Below are positions 7,825-14,392 of a stretch of DNA of 14,708 nt, in pieces. Source of the DNA: Pavlovales sp. CCMP2436 (Eukaryota > Haptophyta > Pavlovophyceae > Pavlovales); NCBI GenBank assembly GCA_026770615.1, contig MU631522.1, positions 186,555 to 201,262 of the forward strand. Reading direction: 5' to 3'. The first letter of the stretch is position 1; the number at the start of each line of letters is the position of its first letter. The position numbers and the translations under genes are program-made. Below the pieces are notes generated by a model that had not been told where the DNA came from, searched no databases, and saw only the letters and a list, made by a program, of their open reading frames with translations.

Positions 7825-8124
7825 TCAAGGCTTGCAGGCGTACTGTGCGCACCGCACGTACTGTGCAGATAGCAGAGCGGAGTCCGGGGGTCTCGGAGGT
7901 GGTGAGTTGAGACATTTTTTTGTTAGGTGATAATTTTTTTGGAATATTGTCATAAAATTTATAAGCGATTTATAATTAATTCGAATATCAAACATTGATA
8001 ACATTTTTTGCCATACAATTTTTGATAAGAAATAATCGGTTTTTGGTATTATAATATCATTCATCGATATTTTGTTAAATATATTATCTACAACAGTATC
8101 TATTACTTTTTCATATTCATCCAA
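7825..8124 (-). pseudogene. Unidentified viral-type ORF fragment
   Basis: Open frame without its own ATG at the start (TTG at 8124; a TGA lies upstream). The AT-rich part is Asp/Asn/Ile/Lys-rich (for example NIFNKISMNDIIIPKTDYF) and matches the viral block, while its last residues run into GC-rich flanking DNA beyond about 7913. I do not recognise the family. Confidence 0.4.
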
Positions 8125-8173
8125 TCGGTAACTGTGGTATACAAATCACAGATAATCCATTGACACATGATCG

Positions 8174-8317
8174 TTAAGTTCCTGTGCTTCCGAATCCATT
8201 ATTACCCCGTGTAGTCGACGAAATTTTTCCAATTTCAACAAGCTCAGGGGTATATATTTTTTCAAACATAATTTGTGCAATCCTGTCACCTGCCAATATA
8301 ATAGAGAGAGTAATCTG
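8174..8317 (-). pseudogene. dUTPase C-terminal fragment (motifs IV-V)
   Basis: A 47-codon open frame ending in TAA contains AGDRIAQIMFEKI (family motif IV, GDRIAQ) and, 14 residues on, TTRGNNGFGSTGT (motif V, RG..GFGSTG, the flexible arm over the active site). dUTPase cleaves dUTP to dUMP and keeps uracil out of DNA. The N-terminal two-thirds with motifs I-III is missing: a TAA interrupts the frame at 8318 and no continuation is clear in other frames. The extreme C-terminus and its stop are intact. Best read as part of the viral insertion, though host dUTPases share these motifs; the AT-rich codons favour virus. Confidence 0.8.
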
Positions 8318-8439
8318 TTATCTCGTTTTTCCTAACATCACCGATAGTTAAAAAACCTTATCCGGTAACTTATTGATTACATTATTATCATCTAATAGAT
8401 ATTTCTCGTAGTTATTAACGAATAACCTGTCAGCCTGCA

Positions 8440-8700
8440 TTATATAATATATATATGTATATATATATATATATACCATATGTAACATCCATTAGTAGTA
8501 GATGATGACGTAGGATAGTCGGTTTGTGCGACTGTATTAGTTGTATTAGTTGTTGGAAGCCTGGGATTTTGGAAAAAATGGTGAATGGAACTTATTACCC
8601 CTTTTAGACTTTTTACACGATTATCATTTATTGCTTTTAATAACGCTTTCTTACAGCCGATATAGTCCGTTTTTTGTTGTACAATATGAACGATGAACAA
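8440..8700 (-). pseudogene. Unidentified ORF in the viral-type block
   Basis: Open frame overlapping the end of the RNase III fragment in another frame. The part KALLKAINDNRVKSLKGVI is protein-like, the rest is Thr/Ser/Asn-rich and ends in an (AT)n run translated as Tyr/Ile. It may be real viral sequence after a frameshift; family not recognised. Confidence 0.3.
8446..8474. repeat. (AT)n microsatellite
   Basis: A TA dinucleotide tract within the viral-type block. Confidence 0.85.
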
Positions 8701-8869
8701 ATGCGGTTCGATATACGTTTATATTGTTGAATTGTACATTTTCCAAACCATTACTATCAAAAAGTTTACGTATATCATTTTCAGATATTAAAACGTTTAA
8801 TCTATTGTACGGTAGATCATTATCGTTAGTTGTTTGTGTTTTATTGTGAATATTTGTAATACGATTCAT
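8651..8869 (-). pseudogene. RNase III N-terminal fragment, giant-virus-like
   Basis: Starts at ATG 8869. The segment ENVQFNNINVYRTAFVHRSY aligns with the first helix region of the RNase III domain, where family members have AF-x-HRSY. The spacing and Asn/Ile-rich context resemble Mimivirus-type RNase III. The frame stops about 9 codons later, before the signature ERLEFLGD catalytic helix, which I cannot find in any frame nearby. RNase III enzymes cleave double-stranded RNA; this copy could not. The 70 bp upstream of the ATG (8870-8941) is AT-rich and may be the old viral promoter region. Confidence 0.65.
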
Positions 8870-8971
8870 ACTATACTAAAGATAAGATATCTATCAATTT
8901 TTAAATTTCTTCAAATTTACGTTTTTTTGGACATATATTATCCAGACGCTGACGAGGCGCTCACGCTGCTC

Positions 8972-9607
8972 ATGGACGCGAACGAGCAGTGCAAGGCCAC
9001 GAAGAAGGCAGCCGCGCTGCGGAAGGCAGCCGAGGACGCGACGGAGGCGAAATGGGCTGTGGATGAGCTGCTGACCAAGGCGAAACAGGCGGCAAAGGAA
9101 AAGCAGATGGCTCTGATAAAGGAGAAACAGGCGGCAGAGAACGCGGTGGCCAAGGAGGTTCAGGCGCAGGCGGCTGAGGCGAAGGCGCAGGCGGCTGAGG
9201 CGAAGGCGCAGGCGGTAGAGGCGAAGGCGCAGGCGACAGAGGTGGCCAAGGAGGCCAGGGTGAAGGCGGCAGATGCGGCCAAGGAGGCCAAGGAAGCCAA
9301 GGCACAGGCGGCCAAGAATGAGGTCAAGGAGAAGGCGGCCGAGGCGAAGACGCAGGCGAAGTCGGCCTCAACCCCAACCTCGACACCCCGCTCGACACCG
9401 ACGCACCGACCCGCGCCACCCGCTCAGCTGCAGCAGACCGACTTGCACGAGCAGAAGAAGCCGCACGTGGGAGTCAACGTTGCTGGCCATAAGACGCAGC
9501 CGAAGACTGAGGCGACCGGCACGAAGGACAAGGCGAGCGCAGCTGCGCCAACGCCAAAGCCATCGACGCCGGCCGCCACGGATCCCGGACGCAGTGCTGC
9601 CAACTGA
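8972..9607 (+). CDS. Ala/Lys/Glu-rich helical repeat protein, 211 aa
   Basis: GC-rich open frame from ATG 8972 to TGA 9607. It is also open upstream to about 8946, where an AG acceptor (ATTATCCAG) could join a 5' exon. Residues about 1-135 are continuous heptad-like charged Ala-rich helix. They include KAQAAEA repeats encoded by about four copies of a 21-bp unit at 9164-9247, then AKEAKEAKAQAA. The C-terminal third is Pro/Thr/Ser-rich (STPTSTPRSTPTHRPAPPAQ). No signal peptide or catalytic motif. Such sequences occur in LEA-like desiccation proteins and coiled-coil linkers, but composition alone cannot assign function. It begins immediately beside the viral block. Expression is not shown. Confidence 0.55.
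   Translation: MDANEQCKATKKAAALRKAAEDATEAKWAVDELLTKAKQAAKEKQMALIKEKQAAENAVAKEVQAQAAEAKAQAAEAKAQAVEAKAQATEVAKEARVKAADAAKEAKEAKAQAAKNEVKEKAAEAKTQAKSASTPTSTPRSTPTHRPAPPAQLQQTDLHEQKKPHVGVNVAGHKTQPKTEATGTKDKASAAAPTPKPSTPAATDPGRSAAN
9164..9247 (+). repeat. 21-bp in-frame tandem repeat
   Basis: Unit GCGCAGGCGGCTGAGGCGAA then G, at 9164, 9185, 9206 (GTAGAG variant) and a diverged 9227 copy; encodes AQAAEAK. Confidence 0.9.
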
Positions 9608-10093
9608 CAGCGCTCGATCCGACGAATCCCGGACTTGTCCGATGAAAACCGATTTACGGCACGCTGCTACAGCACATCGTCCAGCCTGCTCGCGGGACTT
9701 GGGGATCGCATTCAGGTGCATCAAACGATGGTCTTGCATCTCTCCCATACCACCAACCTCACCTCTACCACCACCATCTCTGCTGCTAGGACTAACGTCT
9801 GACGTCGACCAAGTCAGTGAGTGAACAACACCTGTTGAACCATGCTGAGCCGCTATATATATATCACTACTCACTGACAGGCGGCGCATCGTGGGCCGCG
9901 TGGCCGCGTCGCCGTGTGGCTACCAGTCGAGCACACAAACAGTGCAGCCATCTTTATCAAGGCTGATTGCTGCTCAGGGGGGCTGAGCGTCCCCTCCCAC
10001 TGCAGATATCATGAAAGCCACCTCCCTCAACGCCTAGGGCGTTTGCGGGTGTGTTGAAGGGTCATACTAATTAACGTTATGGCGCGGGGAGTA
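9608..10093. other. Non-coding stretch with a small inverted-repeat element
   Basis: No supported gene. It contains the 66-bp element at 9813-9878 and otherwise unique sequence of mixed composition. Confidence 0.5.
9813..9878 (+). mobile_element. 66-bp element with 10-bp terminal inverted repeats and dispersed motif copy 4
   Basis: Bounded by GTCAGTGAGT and its reverse complement ACTCACTGAC. Inside are ACCTGTTGAACCATGCTGAG then CCGCTA and a short (TA) run. The minus-strand copy at 14351-14392 matches over about 37 bp including part of the terminus. Confidence 0.6.
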
Positions 10094-10260
10094 CAGGGGA
10101 TCGCGGGCAATAAGAACGGCGCTTATTGAGGCTGAGGCTGAGTTTCTTAGCAAATTACATACAAACAATGCTTAAATTTACTTAAATTACATACAAACAA
10201 TGCAAAAAAAAGAGGCTCAGTTTCATAACACGACGGTTTCTTAATGCCCGCGATCCCCTG
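10094..10260. mobile_element. 167-bp MITE-like element with 23-bp TIRs and TA target-site duplication
   Basis: The left end CAGGGGATCGCGGGCAATAA and the right end (reverse complement CAGGGGATCGCGGGCATTAA) match 22 of 23 bp. TA flanks both sides (10092-10093 and 10261-10262). The interior holds two copies of AAATTACATACAAACAATGC at 10152 and 10184. It has no coding capacity. TA duplication suggests mobilisation by a Tc1/mariner-type transposase; that is inference. Confidence 0.8.
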
Positions 10261-10470
10261 TATAACATTACAAATGCTAGTTAATGTTATGCTATGCTAT
10301 GAGTGTGATGCCCCTTCTACCACCTGGTATGCAGTCTCTGTGCGCCCAGGTGGCAGCCCCGGGTATCAGTGTCTGAGCGTCACTCTGTTGAGCTTTAGCG
10401 CCACCTTGCGGTACGGCACCAAATCGCCGACAGAGCTCTGATAGCAGGCAAGTTCGTTCTGGTTTTCTTA

Positions 10471-10630
10471 AAGATGGATTTCACGTCCGATAGTCTCGTC
10501 AGATTGCGCCATCAGCGGCCAGGACGCCTTGTCTTGTGCGGCCTTGCCCCAGCTCGTCAAGACGCCAATGCCGACTGCTTGCCCGTCAAGGTCGAAGCCG
10601 GCGTTGTGGAGCTCGCGATGTGAACTTTGC
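10471..10630 (-). pseudogene. Possible terminal exon or coding remnant, unidentified
   Basis: A minus-strand frame ending in TAA reads LHNAGFDLDGQAVGIGVL then TSWGKAAQDKASWPLMAQS and EIHL. It looks protein-like and GC-biased, but the frame is closed by a TAG about 20 bp upstream, so an acceptor there would be needed. Family not recognised; a chance ORF is possible. Confidence 0.25.
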
Positions 10631-10690
10631 TTGAAATACTATTGGAAGGCATTAAGAACGCGGCGAGGTCCACCTTCTTAACGTTACGGC

Positions 10691-10706
10691 TTCTTAATGC
10701 CCGCGA
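10691..10706. repeat. Solo copy of the MITE right end
   Basis: TTCTTAATGCCCGCGA is identical to the inner 16 bp of the right TIR of the 10094-10260 element. Confidence 0.6.
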
Positions 10707-10760
10707 CCAAATACCACGGTCCTTGCCGCGACCCCATGTATTCCATCCCGACAACCGACT

Positions 10761-10784
10761 TGTTGCAAACTGCTGAGCCGCTTA
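10761..10784 (+). repeat. Dispersed motif copy 5
   Basis: TGTTGCAAACTGCTGAGCCG then CTTA. Confidence 0.75.
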
Positions 10785-11305
10785 CATGTATTCCCTACAC
10801 CGTCCTGTGCACGCCCGTATCTCAGACTCCGTGTGAAAGTTTTTGGAAGATTTCTGCTAAAACCAGTTAGAAACTCAGACCTGGAGGCTAAACACAAGCG
10901 CACTTAAGCCGGGACTCTTTAAGAGGCTGAAGTCAAAAAGTCAAAAATAACCAGAAATCACTTCGCCCCTGCGTATGAGTGATTCAAAAAAGTGAGGACC
11001 AGAAAAAAGCCCCTGACTTTTTTTATGAGTCGCCCCGATGAGGCCCTGGACTTGTTCAGTGATTAGTCTATAATTTCACGAGTAGTTCGGGGACGTTAAT
11101 TAAAACAAAGTCAATTTGAGATATTAATTCGTCAACATTTTTAAAAATTGACCAATGACCAGTGATGGTTTGAGTGGAGTGGACCTGGTCCGTGAATTCC
11201 CGTGGCGTCGAGCACCTCCGAGTCCCTTGCTCCGAGCGGCCCCGTGGATCGAGAGCCAGCTGGCAGGAAGGTCATCCAGCCGCGCAAAGACTTAAGCGTG
11301 CGCGC

Positions 11306-12097
11306 ATGTCCGAGGTATCAGCGGCGCGCGGGCCTGCGAACCTCGACGGCGAGGAGCTGATCGACGGCGTAACGTTTACCCTATACGCGCACATGGTCGG
11401 CTCCCGCACGACAGCAAAGGGCTTCACCGCGAGCAATTTCATCTCCGCCTTCGACGAGACGGGCTGGCGGCTGACGGAGGACGACGCTTTCTGGAGCCAT
11501 CCCGAGTACAGCGGGCCACCGGAAGTTCTCGTGCACCACCTCAAGAAGTTCATCCGGAAGGTGTACCGCGCGATGAGCCTCGAGCCCGAGGTCCTGATCC
11601 TGGCCTTCGTCCTAGTCGAGCGCTTCATGAACGCCGTGGGGAGCGTGGTCCGCCCGACGACAGTCCGCCCGCTCATTCTCGTGGCGATCGGCGTCGCGTG
11701 CAAAACGTGGTACGACGAGGCCACCTTCACCGTCGACCTCTGCGACGCCTGCGGCGACCGCCGCAACCTGTGCAGACTGATCAGCGCGGAGGCCACCTTC
11801 GTGGGCGCGATCCGGTGGCACGCCGTGGTGAGCCGCAAGGTCTTCATCAAGTACTATTTCGCGCTGTCCGAGGTGGTACACGAGGTGAACAGGCAAGCCA
11901 TGCCCGCGCCAATTTTACGCCGGCGAGACTCTGCACCGCACACGCTGGAGATCTATGCGTCGAGAAGGTTGTTGGCGGGGGAGCAGCTGCCCGACTCCGT
12001 CCCCGCTCCAATGGTGCGCCAGTCAAGGCGTATGGTTGGGAGGCGGATAAGCTGTCCGGATCCCGCTTCCCGCGCTGACTGTGGTCTGCAGTTCTGA
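11306..12097 (+). CDS. Cyclin-box protein (PHO80/P-type-cyclin-like), 263 aa, single exon
   Basis: ATG 11306 is the first ATG in a frame that is open from further upstream, where only GTG precedes. The cyclin box spans about residues 73-188: LVHHLKKFIRKVYRAMSLEP, then EVLILAFVLVERFMNAVG, VRPLILVAIGVACKTWYDEA, and ISAEATFVGAIRWHAVVS. This order (tri-helix with L-x-P-E, an ER/DR-F segment, a conserved Lys in ACKTWYDE, and the E-x2-F...W/L helix) is that of PHO80-like and plant U/P-type cyclins, which bind and activate a cyclin-dependent kinase in phosphate signalling or cell-cycle control. Odd: the segment DLCDACGDRRNLCRL between helices is Cys-rich. The C-terminal 70 residues are Arg/Pro-rich and unmatched. 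Partner kinase and role are unknown. Confidence 0.75.
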   Translation: MSEVSAARGPANLDGEELIDGVTFTLYAHMVGSRTTAKGFTASNFISAFDETGWRLTEDDAFWSHPEYSGPPEVLVHHLKKFIRKVYRAMSLEPEVLILAFVLVERFMNAVGSVVRPTTVRPLILVAIGVACKTWYDEATFTVDLCDACGDRRNLCRLISAEATFVGAIRWHAVVSRKVFIKYYFALSEVVHEVNRQAMPAPILRRRDSAPHTLEIYASRRLLAGEQLPDSVPAPMVRQSRRMVGRRISCPDPASRADCGLQF

Positions 12098-12282
12098 GCG
12101 GCCTGCAGTTCTACCGCCTCCACAACGAGAGGGAGGGTTCGCTGGGTTCGCTCGCTGTTCGTTTGTAGCGTGACAGCGGCGCTACCACATGTTCACCCAC
12201 GAATACTTCACATCGGCGCACACACCCCGCGGCCGCACCAGTCCTCATCGACTCTGCGCGACTTCCGCCCGGTTGACACTGG

Positions 12283-12701
12283 GTCGAAATCCGAATTAGT
12301 AGCGCGATTCCGCACTTGGGAGGGGAAATTGTTGTGGGCGGGACGAAGTAGTAGACATTTTTCGCCCCTGCGGGCTAAGTACCAATAGCTGTTGTCAAAT
12401 AGAGCCCTTCTCGATGGTCGTAGCCCACCTCGTGAGCCTCTCGAGTGCATCTGAGGTCGACAATATGCTAAAGGTAACTAACATTTCCGATTCTCAGCGC
12501 CCAGAAGCGATAAGAAAGTCATGGCTCCTGGTGGGGCACAGAGGAGTTAGATGCAGATTCGTGAATGGGGCGCCGCCCTATTCACGAATCTGCATCTAAC
12601 TCCTCTGTGCCCAACCCGGTTCGTGAGTTACTCCGAAGGATTTTCACCGGACTTTTTCGCAATTTTCCCCCGCCCGGACTGGCCACTAATTCGGATTTCG
12701 A
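12283..12701. mobile_element. Foldback-like element: outer 18-bp inverted repeat
   Basis: GTCGAAATCCGAATTAGT at 12283-12300 is the exact reverse complement of 12684-12701, with weaker similarity extending outward (ACTGG / CAGTGG) and inward. The hairpin 12534-12612 lies nested inside. A transposase is not encoded. Confidence 0.6.
12534..12612. repeat. Perfect 33-bp inverted repeat (hairpin)
   Basis: The left arm 12534-12566 (starting GGGCACAGAGGAGTTAG) and right arm 12580-12612 are exact reverse complements. The 13-nt spacer GGGGCGCCGCCCT can add about five more pairs, leaving a 3-nt loop. Confidence 0.95.
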
Positions 12702-13301
12702 CCCCACTGAACTCTGAATAAGTGGCCTTTGAACTAGTTTGTACTTATGCAGTAGTTAGTCAGTGGCCTTGAAAAAAATTTTGGCGGGCTTTCTGCGGGC
12801 GTGCTTCGGTATTGCAATAAGCTCCTGAAGATGACTTACACTGTCGTGCGGCGCAATGTGGACTGCGTCGCTGTGTGGGGCGAGAAACCGCACTGGAACC
12901 TATCTTCCACCAAACTCGAGAGGAAATCGCGTGCTTCGGAAGTCTTGCCGGTCGGCGATTTAGTTTCACCGCAAGGTGACGCTGAAACGCAGCAGACTGA
13001 CGATCAGACTCTAACACTCGGAACCACCTAGACGCAGAAATTGCGCCTCAGGCGGTAGAAGTCGCATCAGCATATAATGCAGAACAGATCATGGTGCGCA
13101 CCAAAAAAGCAGATGATTAACTTAGTTGCATAGTTATTAGATGGCGACAAACAAGTTTTTTATTTACTCGCTCCGCTCGAGACCCTTCATTGTCGTCGGT
13201 TCATTCCGACGTCGCTTATTCCAAGGGATGAATCAGCCGTGATTGTAAACAGAGAAAGCTCGCTATGCGAGATTTTGCGCGAAGAATGGAGTTACGTTAA
13301 C

Positions 13302-13362
13302 ATCGGTCCGTGCTCGGCTACTCATACTCAGCTTACCTGAAGCGCTCATCGACTTAGCGCAT
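13302..13362 (+). repeat. Direct repeat, upstream copy
   Basis: Shares CGGTCCGTG, then CGGCT, and CCTGAAGCGCTCATC, CTTAGC with 13541-13597. The second copy covers the 3' end of the minus-strand gene. Confidence 0.7.
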
Positions 13363-13540
13363 CTAGGATCGAACTCTAGACTCACTTAGACGTGCTATTC
13401 AGTGGCCATTAATTGGCATGGCCGCTCCGGAGCCAGACTCGGAGCTATAGAAAGTGAGTACATCGACCGTTCGCTCATCTCGACTTGCGGTTGCGCCACG
13501 TGCTCAGAGCTGAAAAGAAATGCCCACTCTCATTGGTAGA

Positions 13541-13597
13541 CCGGTCCGTGCGCGGCTCAAAAGCATGTATCCTGAAGCGCTCATCAGCTTAGCTCAG
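13541..13597 (+). repeat. Direct repeat, copy overlapping the gene end
   Basis: Overlaps the stop codon and 3' flank of the Ala-rich minus-strand gene; about 240 bp from its partner. Confidence 0.7.
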
Positions 13598-14157
13598 AGC
13601 GCCACGGCGGCGAGCGCGCGCTCAAAGACATGCAGGCTGTCACGCAGGGCGGCGCATGAGTTGCGAATCTGCGCGGGGCCCTCCGCAAGCCCGGCCGCCG
13701 CCGCCTCGCCGAGTGCCGCCCAGCAGCCGAGCGCGCGCGGGGAGGTCCAGAGCGCGTGCAGGTCGGCGCAGCGCAGCAGGCACTCCGCCGCGCGCGCGGC
13801 CGCCTCCCGCTCCGCCGCGGCCATCGTGCGCGAGTGCAGCGCGTGGCGCAGCGTGCGGAGCAGCGCGGGCGCGAGCGACGGTGCGGCGAGCAGCAGCTGG
13901 CTCACCGCGGCCGCGCGCACCACGCGCTCGCACTCGGCGACGGGGTCGGCGGCCGACTGGGCGGCCAGCGCCGGCGCGAGCAGCAGCGCGACCGCGGCGC
14001 CGAGTGCGACCGCGCTCACCGGCGCCCACGCGGCGTCGGCGGCCGCCTCCTGCGCCCGGGCGCGCGCCTCGTCCTGCGGCCCGGGGGCGGCGAGGAGTAG
14101 CAGCCCGTCGGCGCGCAGGTGTGCAGGCGCCACGTGCGCGCACAGCGTCACCACCGC
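13594..14157 (-). CDS. Last exon of an Ala/Leu-rich helical (HEAT/ARM-like?) protein, partial
   Basis: The exon begins at 14157 after an AATAATAG acceptor, in phase 0, and runs 187 codons to TGA at 13594-13596. It starts AVVTLCAHVAPAHLRADGLL and ends RNSCAALRDSLHVFERALAA. Many amphipathic Leu/Ala helices of 15-20 residues (for example VSQLLLAAPSLAPALLRTL, AAECLLRCADLHALW) suggest an alpha-solenoid such as HEAT or ARM repeats, but no family signature is clear. Very high GC third positions support coding. Antisense frames of similar length exist on both strands because of GC bias; this strand is preferred for its Leu-rich helices, spliced acceptor and lack of Arg/Pro noise. Upstream exons are past 14250 or outside the window. 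Its exon head is duplicated upstream. Confidence 0.55.
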   Translation of the reverse strand, partial: AVVTLCAHVAPAHLRADGLLLLAAPGPQDEARARAQEAAADAAWAPVSAVALGAAVALLLAPALAAQSAADPVAECERVVRAAAVSQLLLAAPSLAPALLRTLRHALHSRTMAAAEREAAARAAECLLRCADLHALWTSPRALGCWAALGEAAAAGLAEGPAQIRNSCAALRDSLHVFERALAAVAL

Positions 14158-14221
14158 CTATTATTTATATTTATTACATATATGCATATTTTATATCTAG
14201 TATGCATTGTTATACAAACAT

Positions 14222-14250
14222 ACGTGCGCGCAGAGCGTCACCACCGCCTA
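14222..14250 (-). repeat. Copy of the exon head with acceptor, and a GTATGT donor: possible 24-bp mini-exon
   Basis: 28 of 30 bases match 14131-14160. The copy keeps the TAG acceptor and reads AVVTLCAH with one synonymous change (CTG to CTC), then GTATGT, a good donor. If used it would insert 8 residues in phase. Confidence 0.7.
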
Positions 14251-14264
14251 TCATTTTAAATTAT

Positions 14265-14346
14265 TATTCACAACCGTAATTTGTTTAGTATATTCACAAC
14301 CGTTTTTTTTTTTTTTTTTTACAACCGTAATTTGTATAGTATATTC
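14265..14346. repeat. Direct repeats around a poly-T run
   Basis: ACAACCGTAATTTGT then TAGTATATTC occurs at about 14270 and 14321, with ACAACCG and an 18-base T run between them. Confidence 0.8.
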
Positions 14347-14350
14347 TTCT

Positions 14351-14392
14351 TAGCGGCTCAGCATGGTTCGACAGGTGGTGCTCACTCACAGG
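14351..14392 (-). repeat. Dispersed motif copy 6
   Basis: The reverse complement carries GTGAGTGAGCACCACCTG then TCGAACCATGCTGAGCCGCT, nearly the same as 9815-9855. Confidence 0.8.

Larger units (their letters stand above)
7913..8941 (-). mobile_element. AT-rich endogenous fragment of giant-virus-like DNA
   Basis: GC drops sharply at both edges. Within it, all recognisable pieces lie on the minus strand: an RNase III N-terminus (8869-8651), an unidentified ORF (8700-8440), a dUTPase C-terminus (8317-8174) and a further ORF (8124 to about 7905). dUTPase and RNase III are common in large DNA viruses of algae (Mimiviridae and related), and the Asn/Ile/Lys-rich composition is typical of them. 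In-frame stops and truncated domains show it is broken. AT-rich content alone would not prove foreign origin, as introns here are AT-rich too; the protein motifs carry the call. Confidence 0.7.
10263..11305. other. Region between the MITE and the cyclin gene
   Basis: No secure gene. It holds a possible minus-strand coding remnant (10471-10630), a solo MITE end at 10691-10706, a dispersed motif at 10761-10784 and AT-rich DNA before the cyclin start. Confidence 0.5.
12098..13593. other. Long non-coding stretch with foldback structure and direct repeats
   Basis: No supported gene. It contains the foldback at 12283-12701 and one copy (13302-13362) of a direct repeat shared with the 3' end of the last gene. 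A short plus-strand frame at 12831-13031 has no recognisable motif. Confidence 0.5.

Noticed and set aside
7076..7915. Single 279-codon minus-strand ORF taken as one gene
   Set aside because: Its first part is a non-coding frame of the sulfotransferase exon 1 and 5' flank; only 7146-7454 of it is coding, as exon 2.
12801..13031. Plus-strand ORF of 76 codons
   Set aside because: No family motif, mixed codon use and no splice or start context; could be chance.
13520..14279. Long plus-strand ORFs rich in Ala, Ser, Arg and Pro
   Set aside because: Shadows of the minus-strand exon in very GC-rich DNA; they run into AT-rich intron sequence.
14353..14376. Motif copy 6 resembling Pol III A and B boxes (GGCTCAGCATGG, GGTTCGA)
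   Set aside because: Box spacing and the second half of the B box do not fit, and other copies lack the GGTTCGA.
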